Assembly: GCA_021200535.1 (NCBI GenBank)
Contig: JAJQGL010000112.1
Location: 20,561-84,560 of the forward strand
Length of the DNA stretch: 64,000 bases
Origin: Clostridiaceae bacterium
Lineage (GTDB): Bacteria; Bacillota; Clostridia; Lachnospirales; Lachnospiraceae
Direction: 5' to 3'
Positions 9,409 to 19,462 of this stretch are shown here, piece by piece. The notes beneath the pieces were generated by a model. The model did no database searches. It was not told the origin of the DNA and saw nothing but the letters and a program-made list of their open reading frames with translations. The first letter of the stretch is position 1. Each line of letters opens with the position of its first letter. The position numbers and the translations under genes were made by a program.

Positions 9409-9886
9409 GCTCCTGTTCCTTTCTGCGGCAGACCTCCAGCACATACCGGACTGCCCCGGCTGCCGCCTGCTCCCGAACCTGCTGCCGGCCGCCGGAAAAC
9501 AAAAACTTCTTCGTCTCCGTCCAGCCCTGAAAATAAACTCCGACATATACTGTGCCGGCCGCCGTGCCATCCGCTCCGTCATCCGGTCCGGCATATCCGG
9601 TAACCGAGACTGCAACTTCTGTTTCTGCCGCTTTTGCAGCCCCCGCAGCCATTTCCCGTGCAGTCTGGCTGCTGACTGCAGTATAACGCTCCAGCGTTTC
9701 GCCGGAAACGCCAAGCAGTTTTTTCTTCACCCTGTCCGAATACGTAATATACCCTTCCTCAAACACATCGGAAGCCCCGGGCACATTCACAATCCCTGCC
9801 GCAACAAGTCCTGCCGTGCAGGATTCCGCAGTTGAGATATGATATTGCCGCCCACACAGCCATGCAACCAGCTCTTCCTGCACCAT
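9401..9886 (-). CDS. pncC: CinA C-terminal-type nicotinamide-nucleotide amidase
   Basis: Stand-alone CinA C-terminal domain, in characterised members an NMN deamidase that recycles pyridine nucleotides. The motif AESCTAGLVAAGIVNVPGASDVF and the later VTGYAGPDDG are typical. Length (161 aa from the ATG at 9886) matches single-domain PncC; the N-terminal CinA molybdopterin-binding-like domain is absent. Two starts are possible: 9904 has no ribosome site, while 9886 has GGAGG 11 bases upstream, so I take 9886. The 3' end overlaps the TTG start of the flavoprotein by 8 bases, suggesting translational coupling. Upstream neighbour is pgsA. Confidence 0.9.
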   Translation of the reverse strand: MVQEELVAWLCGRQYHISTAESCTAGLVAAGIVNVPGASDVFEEGYITYSDRVKKKLLGVSGETLERYTAVSSQTAREMAAGAAKAAETEVAVSVTGYAGPDDGADGTAAGTVYVGVYFQGWTETKKFLFSGGRQQVREQAAAGAVRYVLEVCRRKEQELG

Positions 9887-9931
9887 TCCAGTCTTTTCCT
9901 CCATTTTAATATTAAGTAATTGGCAGTTTAT

Positions 9932-10480
9932 TTACATATTTCCATCATCTAATACTTTCCAGTTTTTCCATAAATAATCCGCTAAAGAAACCACGGTAAG
10001 CAAAATCGCAAGATAAATAAAAATATATTCCACGCAGTCTATCACCGCCCCGGAAAAATCGACGATCAGAAGAATCGACATCAGCATCTGGACAACCGTC
10101 TTAATTTTCCCCCACCAGCTTGCCGCAATCACAACACCGGCATCGGACGCCACAAGACGGAATCCGCTGATAATAAAATCTCTGCTGATAATGACAATGA
10201 CCCCCCATGCCGGCATGGGATTTTCCGGAATCGCCACAAAGCACACCAACGCAGAGCATACCAGCAGTTTATCGGCTAAAGGATCCATAAATTTCCCAAA
10301 GTTGGAAATCAGATTGTATTTTCGTGCCAGATATCCGTCAAGGGTATCTGTCAGGCTGGCCACAATAAATATGACTGCTGCAATGTAACGGGAATATGGA
10401 ACAACATCTGTCAACATAAAAAACACAAAAAAGGGAATCAATACGATTCGTATCATGGTTATCTTGTTTGGTAAATTCAT
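9932..10480 (-). CDS. pgsA: CDP-diacylglycerol-glycerol-3-phosphate 3-phosphatidyltransferase
   Basis: Integral membrane enzyme that makes phosphatidylglycerol phosphate, the first step toward phosphatidylglycerol and cardiolipin. The 182-aa product carries the CDP-alcohol phosphatidyltransferase signature, seen as DTLDGYLARKYNLISNFGKFMDPLAD, which fits D-x2-D-G-x2-A-R-x8-G-x3-D-x3-D. Several hydrophobic helices flank it. GGAGAG precedes the start, which overlaps the rimO stop by four bases (ATGA), a sign of coupled translation. The pairing with rimO and pncC is common in Firmicutes. Confidence 0.95.
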   Translation of the reverse strand: MNLPNKITMIRIVLIPFFVFFMLTDVVPYSRYIAAVIFIVASLTDTLDGYLARKYNLISNFGKFMDPLADKLLVCSALVCFVAIPENPMPAWGVIVIISRDFIISGFRLVASDAGVVIAASWWGKIKTVVQMLMSILLIVDFSGAVIDCVEYIFIYLAILLTVVSLADYLWKNWKVLDDGNM

Positions 10481-11805
10481 GCTATCTCTCCTATCAAATC
10501 ATATCCATCTGCCCCGGTAATTCTTACTTCAACAAAATCGCCGGAAATCAGATTCCAGTCACTTTCAACAAATACATAGCCATCGACATCCGGTGCATCC
10601 ATATAGGTTCTGGCTATATATACCCCCTCTTTTAGAAGCTTCCCCTCAATGATTACTTCAAAAACTCTTCCAATCTGTTCCCTGCTCTTTTCAAATGCAA
10701 TCTGCTGCTGCAGCTGCATAATCTGATCCTTTCGCTCCTCTTTGACTTCCTCTTCCACCTGATCAGCCATTTCTGCTGCCGGCGTGTCCTCCTCCTGAGA
10801 ATAGGAAAAAACGCCGAGTCTGTCAAAGCGAAGCTCCTGTACAAGGCTTTTTAGCTCTTCAAACTCTTCCTTTGTCTCTCCCGGAAACCCGGTTATCAGC
10901 GTTGTACGCAGCACAATATCCGGTATGTCGCGGCGCAGCCTTTGCACCATCTGTATAATCTCTGCGCGGTTTGTTCTCCTGCCCATCCGCCTTAACACAG
11001 AATCCGCTCCATGCTGTATCGGAATATCCAGATAATGACACACTTTCGGCAGTGTCTTTACCGCATCAATCAGTTCAGATGTAATCTCCTCCGGGTAGCA
11101 GTAAAGAATACGTATCCATTTTAACCCGCTGATCTCAGACAAACTCCGCAAAAGCGCAGGAAGTGATTTTTTCCCATACAGATCAGCACCGTAAAGTGTC
11201 GTCTCCTGCGCGACCAAAATCAGCTCTTTAGCGCCATTCCGAACCAGATGCTCTGCCTGTGCCAGCAGATTTTCCATCGGTACGCTGCGGTATTTTCCGC
11301 GGACCTTTGGAATCACACAATAGGTACAGCATTTGTTGCAGCCCTCCGCAATTTTTAAATAGGCAAAATAACCGCCCGACATACTGTCGCGCGTGACATC
11401 CGGTTCCGGAAGATAATCAATACTTTCCAGATGCTCTGTCACCTGTCCGTTTTTTTGCAGCCCCTCCTCGATTGCAGGAACCAAAGCCTCATAGCCCGTA
11501 GTGCCGATAATCACATCAACCTCCGGGATTTCCTCCTGAATCTCTTTGTGATAACGCTGCGCCAGACAGCCCGCCGCCACCAAAAGGCGGCAGCAGCCCT
11601 CTTCTTTATAAGAAGCCATTGCGAGCAATGTATTGATGCTCTCCTCCTTTGCGTCGCCGATAAAACAGCATGTATTAACAACAATCACGTCAGCTAAAGC
11701 TTCTTCATCAATCAGCTGATACCCTGCCTTACGCAGCCCGGCAATCATCATTTCACTGTCCACCAGATTTTTATCGCAGCCAAGCGATACAAAATAAATC
11801 TTCAA
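10477..11805 (-). CDS. rimO: Ribosomal protein S12 methylthiotransferase RimO
   Basis: Radical-SAM methylthiotransferase modifying the conserved aspartate of ribosomal protein S12. The 442-aa product has the N-terminal cluster-binding domain (LKIYFVSLGCDKNLVDSE), the radical-SAM motif GCNKCCTYC and a C-terminal TRAM domain. The DKNLVDSE sequence and lack of the MiaB-type GCQMN signature separate it from MiaB, which is also present in this window. The ORF track extends 20 codons upstream; GAGG before the TTG at 11805 and the family N-terminus support a TTG start there. It overlaps pgsA by four bases. Confidence 0.94.
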   Translation of the reverse strand: MKIYFVSLGCDKNLVDSEMMIAGLRKAGYQLIDEEALADVIVVNTCCFIGDAKEESINTLLAMASYKEEGCCRLLVAAGCLAQRYHKEIQEEIPEVDVIIGTTGYEALVPAIEEGLQKNGQVTEHLESIDYLPEPDVTRDSMSGGYFAYLKIAEGCNKCCTYCVIPKVRGKYRSVPMENLLAQAEHLVRNGAKELILVAQETTLYGADLYGKKSLPALLRSLSEISGLKWIRILYCYPEEITSELIDAVKTLPKVCHYLDIPIQHGADSVLRRMGRRTNRAEIIQMVQRLRRDIPDIVLRTTLITGFPGETKEEFEELKSLVQELRFDRLGVFSYSQEEDTPAAEMADQVEEEVKEERKDQIMQLQQQIAFEKSREQIGRVFEVIIEGKLLKEGVYIARTYMDAPDVDGYVFVESDWNLISGDFVEVRITGADGYDLIGEIA

Positions 11806-11834
11806 AACGGCTTTCCTCACATTTCTTTTTCTAA

Positions 11835-12680
11835 TCAGATATTCTGCTTTGCTGATTCCACACAATTATGCATCAGCATAGCAATTGTCATTGGCCCGAC
11901 CCCTCCCGGAACCGGTGTAATGGCAGATGCCTTCGGCTCAACAGAGGCAAAATCGACATCGCCGCACAGCTTACCGTTTTCATCCCTGTCCATACCGACA
12001 TCAATGACAACTGCCCCTTCCCTGACATAATCTGCATCGATCATCTTCGCTTTTCCAACCGCAACGACAAGAATATCGGCACGCCTCGTCACTGCCTTTA
12101 AATCCGGTGTATGTGAATGGCATACCGTGACAGTGCCGTTTTCCCGAAGAAGCAGCAATGCCATTGGCTTGCCGACAATATTGCTTCTCCCGACAATGAC
12201 GCATTCTTTGCCGTCAATGGCGATGTCAGAACGCTTGAGCAGCTGAATAATCCCTGCCGGGGTACAGGAAACAAACCCCTTCTGTCCGATACTGAGCGCA
12301 CCAACGCTCTGCGGATGGAAACCATCGACATCCTTTTCCGGCGCGATTGTCCTGATCACCTTGTCTTCATCAATATGGTCCGGCAAAGGAAGCTGCACCA
12401 GAATCCCGTTTACCTCATCCTTTTTGTTAAGCTCCCTGACCAGGTTAAGCAGCTCTTCCTCCGTTGTTTCCTCCGGCAGCTCATAGGCAAGGGATTCAAT
12501 CCCCACATAAGCACACGCCTTTTTTTTGTTGCCGACATAGACCGTGGAAGCAGGGTCATTTCCTACCTGTATTACCGCAAGGCAGACTTTAACTCCCTGT
12601 TCCCCTAAAGCTGCGACCTCCTCTTTTAACTCATCCTTAATCTGCTGCGAAATTCGCTTTCCGTCAATTCGCATTGCCAT
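11835..12680 (-). CDS. folD: Bifunctional methylenetetrahydrofolate dehydrogenase/cyclohydrolase
   Basis: NADP-dependent enzyme interconverting 5,10-methylene- and 10-formyl-tetrahydrofolate for purine, fMet and acetogenesis-type one-carbon flow. The 281-aa product shows VGNDPASTVYVGNKKKAC (the catalytic Lys region), ILVQLPLPDHI, GRSNIVGKP (dinucleotide site) and the C-terminal PVPGGVGPMT. GGAGG lies seven bases before the ATG at 12680; the ORF-track ATG is upstream of that site. It lies between the TGS/uridine kinase gene (14-bp gap) and rimO (29 bp), all in one direction. Confidence 0.96.
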   Translation of the reverse strand: MAMRIDGKRISQQIKDELKEEVAALGEQGVKVCLAVIQVGNDPASTVYVGNKKKACAYVGIESLAYELPEETTEEELLNLVRELNKKDEVNGILVQLPLPDHIDEDKVIRTIAPEKDVDGFHPQSVGALSIGQKGFVSCTPAGIIQLLKRSDIAIDGKECVIVGRSNIVGKPMALLLLRENGTVTVCHSHTPDLKAVTRRADILVVAVGKAKMIDADYVREGAVVIDVGMDRDENGKLCGDVDFASVEPKASAITPVPGGVGPMTIAMLMHNCVESAKQNI

Positions 12681-12694
12681 TCGACTTCCTCCTC

Positions 12695-14356
12695 TCATAC
12701 ATGAAACAGGCTTCCGCCCACAAATTCTCTCAACAGTGAATTTTTCGGAATCACATCTGTGCTGACGCCAATAAAATAATCCAAAAATTTTAACAGCCGC
12801 TTCGCCTCAACATATTCCGGCGCATCCTTTGGAATCCCAAACAAAAGCGACTCGGCATATGGTTTCAATATGGCAAGCTCATAAATCAGCGCAGAATTAA
12901 ACATAATGTCTGCCTCTTCCTGGAACGGGAAAATATACTGATCCTCCCCCCTTCTGACAGAGGGCCACATGGCGATCGTCGCCGCTGCCGACGACCCTCT
13001 TGTTCTGGCATCTCTGACCATTCGCCGGATCAGCCTGCCATCTGTTGTGGAAATCCGGTTATGCTCGTCTATATTGATCTGTGTCAGAGCGCTGATATAG
13101 ATTTTAAACTTACTCTCCTTTGGCAGCGAATAAGACATTTTCTCATTCAGCCCATGAATCCCCTCAATGACCAGAATATCATCCGGTCCTAATTTCCGGT
13201 AATCCCCTTTGTATTCCCTTGCGCCAATCAAAAAGTTAAAGGTCGGAAGTTCAACCTCTTCCCCCGCCAGCAGCCGGTTCATATCCTCATTGAACTGCCT
13301 GATATCGATCGCCTCAAGACATTCAAAATTATAGTTTCCATTTTCATCTAACGGCGTATCCTTGCGGTCTAAAAAATAATTGTCCAGCGCAATCGGGTGA
13401 GGTTTCAGGCCAAGTGTCTTTAACTGAATCGAAAGGCGGTGTGAAAACGATGTCTTGCCAGACGAAGACGGTCCGGCAATCATAACAAACTTCTTACCGG
13501 GATCCCCCGCAATCCGCTCTGCGATCTCTGCAATTTTTTTCTCCTGCAGCGCCTCCTGAACCATAATCAGGTCAGCAGCACCGCCGTGGACAATCGCGTC
13601 ATTGAGGGCGCCCACCGTATCCACATCGACCATTTTCCCCCAGCCCGCCGCCTCCTGCAGCGTCTGGAACAGCTTAGGACTGTCTTTAAATTCCTGAAGC
13701 TCATCCGGCGATTTTTTATTCGGGGTATGAATCAAAAAGCCATCCTGATATTTTTTTAATGCAAAATATTTTAAAACTCCGGTCGATGCCGGCATATAGC
13801 CATAATAATAATCTTCAAAGCCGTCGAGGGAATAGATATTCACTTTGGAAACCCTGCGGTACTCAAACAGGCGTTTTTTATCAAACATCCTGTGTTTTTC
13901 AAAAAGTTCCAATGCCTCCGCCGTATCAACGGACCGCTTGACAAACGGAATGTCCCGTTCTACCATTTCACGCATGCACGCCTCAACTTTTTTCAGCAGC
14001 CCATCTGTAATCTCTACGCCATCTGCCTGGCAATACACACAATCTCCAATCGAATGCCTGACGAATATATTCTGCAGCCCTTCTCCTTCCGCCGTCTGAT
14101 AAAATGCTTTCAGCATCAGCAGCGTTACGCCCCGGTTATAGGTTTTACAGCCGCTGCTTGTCGCCGTTGTCAAAAAACTGATATCACAGTCCCGATCTGG
14201 TTTTTTGGACAATTCTAACAGCTTTCCTTTCCTCTGTGCAAGAATAATATCATATTGATACTCCGAAGCAAAATCTGCAGCGATTTCTCCATATGTAACT
14301 CCGAAATCATACAATACTGTTTTTGTCCCTACTGTTACTTTTATTTGCTTCCCCAT
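12695..14356 (-). CDS. Uridine kinase-like nucleoside kinase with N-terminal TGS and ThrRS-like domains
   Basis: The 553-aa protein has two halves. The first ~70 residues (MGKQIKVTVGTKTVLYDFGVTYGEIAADF) look like a TGS fold; residues ~75-200 resemble the second additional domain of threonyl-tRNA synthetase, but the His-x3-His editing motif is not seen. The second half (about 285-553) is a P-loop kinase of the uridine kinase/phosphoribulokinase type with IAGPSSSGKTSFSHRL as Walker A, then ALDNYFLDRKDTP and VIEGIHGLN. Such fusions are known in Firmicutes and Bacteroidetes, usually annotated as nucleoside kinase; substrate and the job of the N-terminal half are unsettled. GGAGG lies 8 bases before the chosen ATG. 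It follows trmK. Confidence 0.88.
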   Translation of the reverse strand: MGKQIKVTVGTKTVLYDFGVTYGEIAADFASEYQYDIILAQRKGKLLELSKKPDRDCDISFLTTATSSGCKTYNRGVTLLMLKAFYQTAEGEGLQNIFVRHSIGDCVYCQADGVEITDGLLKKVEACMREMVERDIPFVKRSVDTAEALELFEKHRMFDKKRLFEYRRVSKVNIYSLDGFEDYYYGYMPASTGVLKYFALKKYQDGFLIHTPNKKSPDELQEFKDSPKLFQTLQEAAGWGKMVDVDTVGALNDAIVHGGAADLIMVQEALQEKKIAEIAERIAGDPGKKFVMIAGPSSSGKTSFSHRLSIQLKTLGLKPHPIALDNYFLDRKDTPLDENGNYNFECLEAIDIRQFNEDMNRLLAGEEVELPTFNFLIGAREYKGDYRKLGPDDILVIEGIHGLNEKMSYSLPKESKFKIYISALTQINIDEHNRISTTDGRLIRRMVRDARTRGSSAAATIAMWPSVRRGEDQYIFPFQEEADIMFNSALIYELAILKPYAESLLFGIPKDAPEYVEAKRLLKFLDYFIGVSTDVIPKNSLLREFVGGSLFHV

Positions 14357-14394
14357 GCGCATAACCTCCAAACTTATCTGTGCCACACAGATTT

Positions 14395-15093
14395 TTATGC
14401 TTTCATTCTATGTATCACCCCGCGAATCCGGCACTGTTCCCCCAAAAGCTCCTGCCTTTTTTTCTGTGCCGAAGCCGACAGCGCCCTGTCCGAAAGGCCT
14501 GAGAGAATCCCTTCTACCCGTCTCTTTTCCTGCTCCATAAAACTCCGAAAGACGATATCTCTCTCCTCAATCAGCCTTTTGCCATACAGATAATCAATCT
14601 CCTCTGCATACTGCTCCTGACCCGGAACGGCACGCAGGACCACGTAATATTTCCCCTGGTCTATAATCATTTCCTCATGGCTGATTTGAAAGCCAAGCTC
14701 ATGCACGCACCGTCTCACCAGAAAAACCTCTGACTGCGGTGAAAGCACCAGCTCCTTCGCCGCCCGGGTAACTAAAGGATTCTGCTTTAAAATCCCTGCT
14801 GCCAGCCCGCCGCCCATTCCGCTGATTAACAGCGTATCCGCCTCACCGGGAAGCAGCTTTTCCGTGCCGTCAGAAAGCCGTGTCTCAATCCTGTCCTGCA
14901 TACCGCATTCCCGAATATGCTTTTCTGCCCGTTCAAGCGGTCTCTGATTGATATCCAGGGCAATCGCCGCCTTTGCCTTTCCCTGCTCTATCAGACAGAT
15001 TGACGTATAGCCGTGGTCACAGCCAATATCTGCCACAACACCCCCCGACAGCACATTGTCCGCAATCCTGTGCAGTCGTTCTGACAAATGCAT
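14395..15093 (-). CDS. trmK: tRNA (adenine(22)-N1)-methyltransferase TrmK
   Basis: SAM-dependent enzyme methylating N1 of A22 in tRNA. The 232-aa product starts [32 protein letters not shown], whose ADIGCDHGY is the SAM-binding motif, and contains the family block ISGMGGGLAAGIL. Its ATG shares one base with the rpoD stop (TAATG), so translation is likely coupled to sigma-A. The rpoD-trmK order is typical of Firmicutes. No Nif3-like gene follows here; the kinase fusion does instead. Confidence 0.93.
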   Translation of the reverse strand: MHLSERLHRIADNVLSGGVVADIGCDHGYTSICLIEQGKAKAAIALDINQRPLERAEKHIRECGMQDRIETRLSDGTEKLLPGEADTLLISGMGGGLAAGILKQNPLVTRAAKELVLSPQSEVFLVRRCVHELGFQISHEEMIIDQGKYYVVLRAVPGQEQYAEEIDYLYGKRLIEERDIVFRSFMEQEKRRVEGILSGLSDRALSASAQKKRQELLGEQCRIRGVIHRMKA

Positions 15094-16358
15094 TATTCCA
15101 GATAATCCTTTAATTTACGGCTGCGGCTTGGATGGCGTAATTTGCGGAGCGCTTTCGCTTCGATCTGACGGATACGCTCTCTGGTAACTTTAAATTCCTT
15201 TCCGACTTCCTCAAGCGTGCGCGCCCTGCCATCCTCTAAACCAAAGCGAAGTTTCAAAACCTTTTGTTCGCGCTCGGTTAAAGTGCCGAGCACCTCTTCG
15301 AGCTGCTCCCGAAGCAGCGTAAAAGCCGCTGCCTCTGACGGAACCGGTACATTGTCATCCTGAATAAAATCTCCCAGATGGCTGTCCTCTTCCTCGCCAA
15401 TCGGTGTTTCCAAAGAAACCGGCTCCAGGGAAATTTTTTGAATTTCCCGGACGCGGTCGACCGGCATATTCATCTGTGCCGCAATCTCTTCCGGGGAAGG
15501 CTCCCTTCCCAGCTCCTGCAAAAGCTGCCTCTGGACACGTACAAACTTATTGATTGTTTCAACCATGTGTACCGGTATGCGGATGGTTCTCGCCTGGTCT
15601 GCGATTGCCCTGGTGATCGCCTGACGAATCCACCATGTTGCATAGGTACTGAATTTATATCCTTTTTTATAATCAAACTTTTCAACTGCCTTGATCAGTC
15701 CGAGATTTCCCTCCTGAATCAAATCCAGAAAAAGCATTCCGCGCCCCACATAACGCTTGGCAATGCTGACAACAAGGCGGAGATTTGCCTCAGCAAGCTT
15801 CTTCTTCGCCTCCATATCCCCATTTTCCATCCGCTGCGCCAGCTCGACCTCCTCTTCTGCCGTCAAAAGCGGTACTTTTCCAATCTCTTTTAAATACATA
15901 CGAACCGGATCCTCAATGCTCACACCTTTCGGCACAGACAAATCAATTTTTTCGATTTCCTCATCATCCGGCACCTCTCCATTTGCTTCGAGCTCCAGAA
16001 TGATATCGTCATCATCTGCATCCTTCCCCTCTGGAATCCGCAGCACATCTACGCCCTCTGCCTCCAGAAAATCAATTACCTTTTCCGTCCGCTCCTCGTC
16101 AAGTCCAATATCATTAAAAAACCGGTTAATTTCAGCAAGCTCCAGAACATTTCTCTTCGATTTTGCAAGCTGCTTCAATGCAGCAAGCTTCTCCCTGAAT
16201 TTTTGTTCATCAAAAGCAGCGGCTTCTTCGACAGGTTTTTCTTCTTTCTTTTTGGCTGTCCTTTTGCCGGCAGAACTTTTCTTTTTTGCTTTTGCGGTAA
16301 TCCTGTTTTCTTCCTCCTCCACCGGCATGCCGCTCTTTTTTGTCTTTTCTGCTGCCAT
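15093..16358 (-). CDS. rpoD: RNA polymerase primary sigma factor (sigma-A/RpoD)
   Basis: Housekeeping sigma factor that recognises -35 TTGACA and -10 TATAAT promoters. The 421-aa product has a Lys-rich N-terminal extension (about residues 1-50), region 1.2, region 2 ([37 protein letters not shown]), region 3, and region 4.2 ([30 protein letters not shown]). The start at 16358 is supported by AAGGAAGGA; the ORF-track start is 34 codons too early. It lies 88 bp after dnaG in the classical dgt/dnaG/rpoD macromolecular synthesis order and overlaps trmK by one base. Confidence 0.97.
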   Translation of the reverse strand: MAAEKTKKSGMPVEEEENRITAKAKKKSSAGKRTAKKKEEKPVEEAAAFDEQKFREKLAALKQLAKSKRNVLELAEINRFFNDIGLDEERTEKVIDFLEAEGVDVLRIPEGKDADDDDIILELEANGEVPDDEEIEKIDLSVPKGVSIEDPVRMYLKEIGKVPLLTAEEEVELAQRMENGDMEAKKKLAEANLRLVVSIAKRYVGRGMLFLDLIQEGNLGLIKAVEKFDYKKGYKFSTYATWWIRQAITRAIADQARTIRIPVHMVETINKFVRVQRQLLQELGREPSPEEIAAQMNMPVDRVREIQKISLEPVSLETPIGEEEDSHLGDFIQDDNVPVPSEAAAFTLLREQLEEVLGTLTEREQKVLKLRFGLEDGRARTLEEVGKEFKVTRERIRQIEAKALRKLRHPSRSRKLKDYLE

Positions 16359-16446
16359 ACTGTTCCTTCCTTTCTTATATGTACTGTGAAAGCCCATCCG
16401 TGTGCTGACACATTGATACCCAACTGAATGACATTTATCTTTTGGA

Positions 16447-18231
16447 TTAGCTGTTACCATCTTTCAAAGAAATATGCAATTTCTCCGGTGTTTGCCACCG
16501 TTTCTTCTCAATAATCAGACTTTGCAGCTCACTCATGTCTGTCAGGCTGCGCATTTTCCAGTCAATACTATATTCCTTGATGCGCAGCACCAGCTCATTT
16601 AGCGCCTTTTCCCTTTCCTGCAGGCTCATTGCCGTCTGAAAATCAGTCTGAAACATATTCGCAATCATTTTCTGGCTTTCCACCTCGGTAAAATGATTAA
16701 TGATCTTAGCCGGAAGCAGCTCGCCCTGTTCCAGCTGCTGATAGAGCATCTGTGCTACAATACGGAAATTTTCCTCAACAAAATCCTCCGGCCGGATCTT
16801 GTCCCGAATAAGGGGATACAGCTCCGGTGTCTCAATCAGCCACGACAAAAACAAACGGTAGGTATGCGTAATCCCCTGCTCCTGCGTTTTCTTCTTCTGC
16901 GGCACCGTCCGCTCTGCAGGCAGCTCCTGATATCCATCCGGAAGCTGGCTGCCATACCGGATTACCAGCTCCCGCAGGTCGTCTTTTCGAATACCATACT
17001 GGGAGGCAACTGCCTCCAGATAATTATCCCGCTGCACCTTATCCGGAAAAACCAAAAGCTTTTTGGCTATTTCATGATAATACGCCGTTACCTGTTCCGG
17101 GTCATGCATATCATAACTGTTTCTTGCCACATCCACCTCAAAAAAGAAGCTGTTTTGTGCGTCAGACAGCCTTTTTTCAAATTCCTCTGCCCCCAGCGCC
17201 TTAATAAATTCGTCCGGATCCTTATACGGCTCCATATGAACGACTTTTCCGTTCAATCCGGCATGGCGGAGTATCGGAATCGCCCGGAGTGCGGCTTTCA
17301 CTCCCGCTTCATCGCTGTCATAGGTCAAAAGCACTTCTTTTGTGTAACGGCCAAGCAGATTTGCCTGCTGTTCCGTAAAGGCTGTCCCAAGAGATGCAAC
17401 CGCATTTGTAAAGCCAGACTGGTGCATTGCAATCACGTCCATGTATCCCTCACACAGAATGACATTTTTACGCTTCCCCTGTTTCGCATAATTCAGGCCA
17501 AACAAATTCCGGCTTTTATCAAAAAGCTTCGTCTCAGGGGAGTTTAAATACTTTGGTTTGGCATCTCCCATCACCCGGCCGCCAAAGCCAATGACACGGT
17601 TATTCACGTCCATAATCGGAAAAATAACACGGTTCCAGAATTTGTCATAAACACCACGCTCGTCCATCTTAAACAGTCCGGTCTCTTTCAGCACAGAATC
17701 CGAATACCCTTCGTTTTTCAGATAGCGGTATAATTCATCTCCTCCCTGTCCTGCATAGCCAAGACCAAAATGCACAATCGTCTCATCGCCCAGCTCCCTG
17801 GCGCGGAGATAATCATAGCCCTGCCTGCCCTGCGGGGATTTTAGCTTTGCATAATAGTAGCGCGCTGCTTTTGTATTAATCTCTAAGAGCAGTGACCGTA
17901 AGCCTTCCCGTTCTCTCTGTTCTGCGCTCATTTCTCCCTTTGGCAGCTCAACTCCGACGCGCTCAGCCAGAAACTGCATCGCTTCCGGAAAAGAATAATT
18001 TTCATATTCCATCACAAACGTAATGACATTGCCTCCCACACCGCAGCCAAAACATTTGTACATCTGTCTTGACGGATTAACATGGAAAGACGGCGTTTTT
18101 TCACTGTGAAACGGGCAAAGCCCCACGTAGCCGTTTCCAGAGCGTTTCAGCTTCACATAGCTTCCAATCACTTCTACCACATCACTGCGGGAGCGCACTT
18201 CTTCTATCTTTTCCTCCGAATACCACGGCAT
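16447..18231 (-). CDS. dnaG: DNA primase
   Basis: Makes RNA primers for lagging-strand DNA synthesis with the replicative helicase. The 594-aa product has the N-terminal zinc-binding domain ([12 protein letters not shown]...[10 protein letters not shown]), the catalytic Toprim core ([16 protein letters not shown] and LTYDSDEAG) and a C-terminal helicase-interacting part. The ATG at 18231 has GGGGG six bases upstream and gives the usual [18 protein letters not shown]-terminus; the ORF track extends 17 codons too far. It is followed by rpoD and preceded by dgt with a 155-bp spacer in which I see no convincing terminator. Confidence 0.97.
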   Translation of the reverse strand: MPWYSEEKIEEVRSRSDVVEVIGSYVKLKRSGNGYVGLCPFHSEKTPSFHVNPSRQMYKCFGCGVGGNVITFVMEYENYSFPEAMQFLAERVGVELPKGEMSAEQREREGLRSLLLEINTKAARYYYAKLKSPQGRQGYDYLRARELGDETIVHFGLGYAGQGGDELYRYLKNEGYSDSVLKETGLFKMDERGVYDKFWNRVIFPIMDVNNRVIGFGGRVMGDAKPKYLNSPETKLFDKSRNLFGLNYAKQGKRKNVILCEGYMDVIAMHQSGFTNAVASLGTAFTEQQANLLGRYTKEVLLTYDSDEAGVKAALRAIPILRHAGLNGKVVHMEPYKDPDEFIKALGAEEFEKRLSDAQNSFFFEVDVARNSYDMHDPEQVTAYYHEIAKKLLVFPDKVQRDNYLEAVASQYGIRKDDLRELVIRYGSQLPDGYQELPAERTVPQKKKTQEQGITHTYRLFLSWLIETPELYPLIRDKIRPEDFVEENFRIVAQMLYQQLEQGELLPAKIINHFTEVESQKMIANMFQTDFQTAMSLQEREKALNELVLRIKEYSIDWKMRSLTDMSELQSLIIEKKRWQTPEKLHISLKDGNS

Positions 18232-18386
18232 AACCATCCCCCTTTTCCAGCTTTTCCGTCCAAACAGCAAAAGGCTGCACAAACAGAACGGACAGAGAGT
18301 AAAACAATCCCTATGTTAATTATTCGACATTCCTTTTCGTTTTCCTTTTTTATTTTTCCGGCAGAATGCCCGTTTTTCCTCTGTGC

Positions 18387-19430
18387 TCAGCGATGCTCTA
18401 CGCCCTGGACGCTCCAGGATTTCGGAATCATAATGTCCTTATACAGGTTAATCGCATAATTATCGCTCATGCCGGCAATAAAATCACAGACAACCCTGCG
18501 GTTATTGTGGCCGCTCTGCAATAAATACTGAAATTCAGAGGGAAGCTCTTCCTGATTATGTATGTAATATTCATATAACTGGTTAATCATATTGGCAACC
18601 TTTTTTTCCTCTCCCTTTGCCAGGGGATTGGTGTAGACACTCTGAAACAGGAATCTGCGCAGATCAAACATTGCCTGCTCAACCTCCGGCGACATACAGA
18701 TATCATTTTTTCCTTCGCTGTTTTGTACAATATTATGTACCAGGGTATTTAAGCGCTGGTTGGTGCTGTTTCCCAAAATGTCCGTCAGCTCTGTCGGGAT
18801 ATCCCGCTCCGCAATAATCCCGGCGCGGATCGCATCATCAATATCTGAATTGATGTATGCGATCTTATCCGACAGGCGGACAATTTTCCCCTCCAGCGTA
18901 GATGGCATCAGACGTGTCTGATGATTTAATATGCCGTCCCGCACCTCCACTGTCAGATTCAGCCCCATGCCGTCCTTTTCCAGATATTCCACTACCCGGA
19001 CACTTTGTTCGTTGTGATGGAAACCGCCGTAATCTTCTGTGATCCGGTTTAATGCCCGTTCCCCAGCATGCCCAAACGGAGTATGCCCCAGATCATGCCC
19101 CAGCGCAATCGCTTCTGTGAGATCTTCATTTAAAAACAAGGCTCTTGCGATTGTTCTGGCATTCTGCGCCACCTCCAGCGTATGGGTCAGCCGGGTGCGG
19201 TAATGGTCTCCCTCCGGAGCCAGGAAAACCTGGGTTTTCTGCTTCAATCTGCGAAATGCTTTGCAGTGAATAATGCGATCCCTGTCCCTCTGGAAATCCG
19301 TTCGGATATCACACTGCTGCTCTTGCCTGTCTCTTCCTTTTGTCTCGTCAGCAAACGCAGCAAATTCGCTGAACATTTCATGCTCCCTGCACTCCTGCCG
19401 TTCCCTCAAATTACCTGCCGCCTGTTTCAT
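18387..19430 (-). CDS. dgt: Deoxyguanosinetriphosphate triphosphohydrolase-like HD-domain protein
   Basis: dNTP triphosphohydrolase of the HD superfamily, thought to trim dNTP pools. Metal-binding residues appear in RTRLTHTLEVAQ (His) and GHDLGHTPFGHAGE (His-Asp). The 347-aa length fits the short bacterial dGTPase-like class; characterised homologues often act on several dNTPs and need a dNTP activator, so strict dGTP specificity should not be assumed. GAGGAAG precedes the ATG at 19430. It lies directly upstream of dnaG and rpoD and downstream of miaB (33-bp gap), a common Clostridia arrangement. Confidence 0.9.
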   Translation of the reverse strand: MKQAAGNLRERQECREHEMFSEFAAFADETKGRDRQEQQCDIRTDFQRDRDRIIHCKAFRRLKQKTQVFLAPEGDHYRTRLTHTLEVAQNARTIARALFLNEDLTEAIALGHDLGHTPFGHAGERALNRITEDYGGFHHNEQSVRVVEYLEKDGMGLNLTVEVRDGILNHQTRLMPSTLEGKIVRLSDKIAYINSDIDDAIRAGIIAERDIPTELTDILGNSTNQRLNTLVHNIVQNSEGKNDICMSPEVEQAMFDLRRFLFQSVYTNPLAKGEEKKVANMINQLYEYYIHNQEELPSEFQYLLQSGHNNRRVVCDFIAGMSDNYAINLYKDIMIPKSWSVQGVEHR

Positions 19431-19462
19431 AAGCTTCCTCTTTTCTGCACCGTTGTGTGCGC

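Noticed and set aside
8170-9714. 514-aa version of the HI0933 flavoprotein
   Set aside because: The first 102 codons are a shadow of pncC in another frame; the FAD motif begins right after the TTG at 9408.
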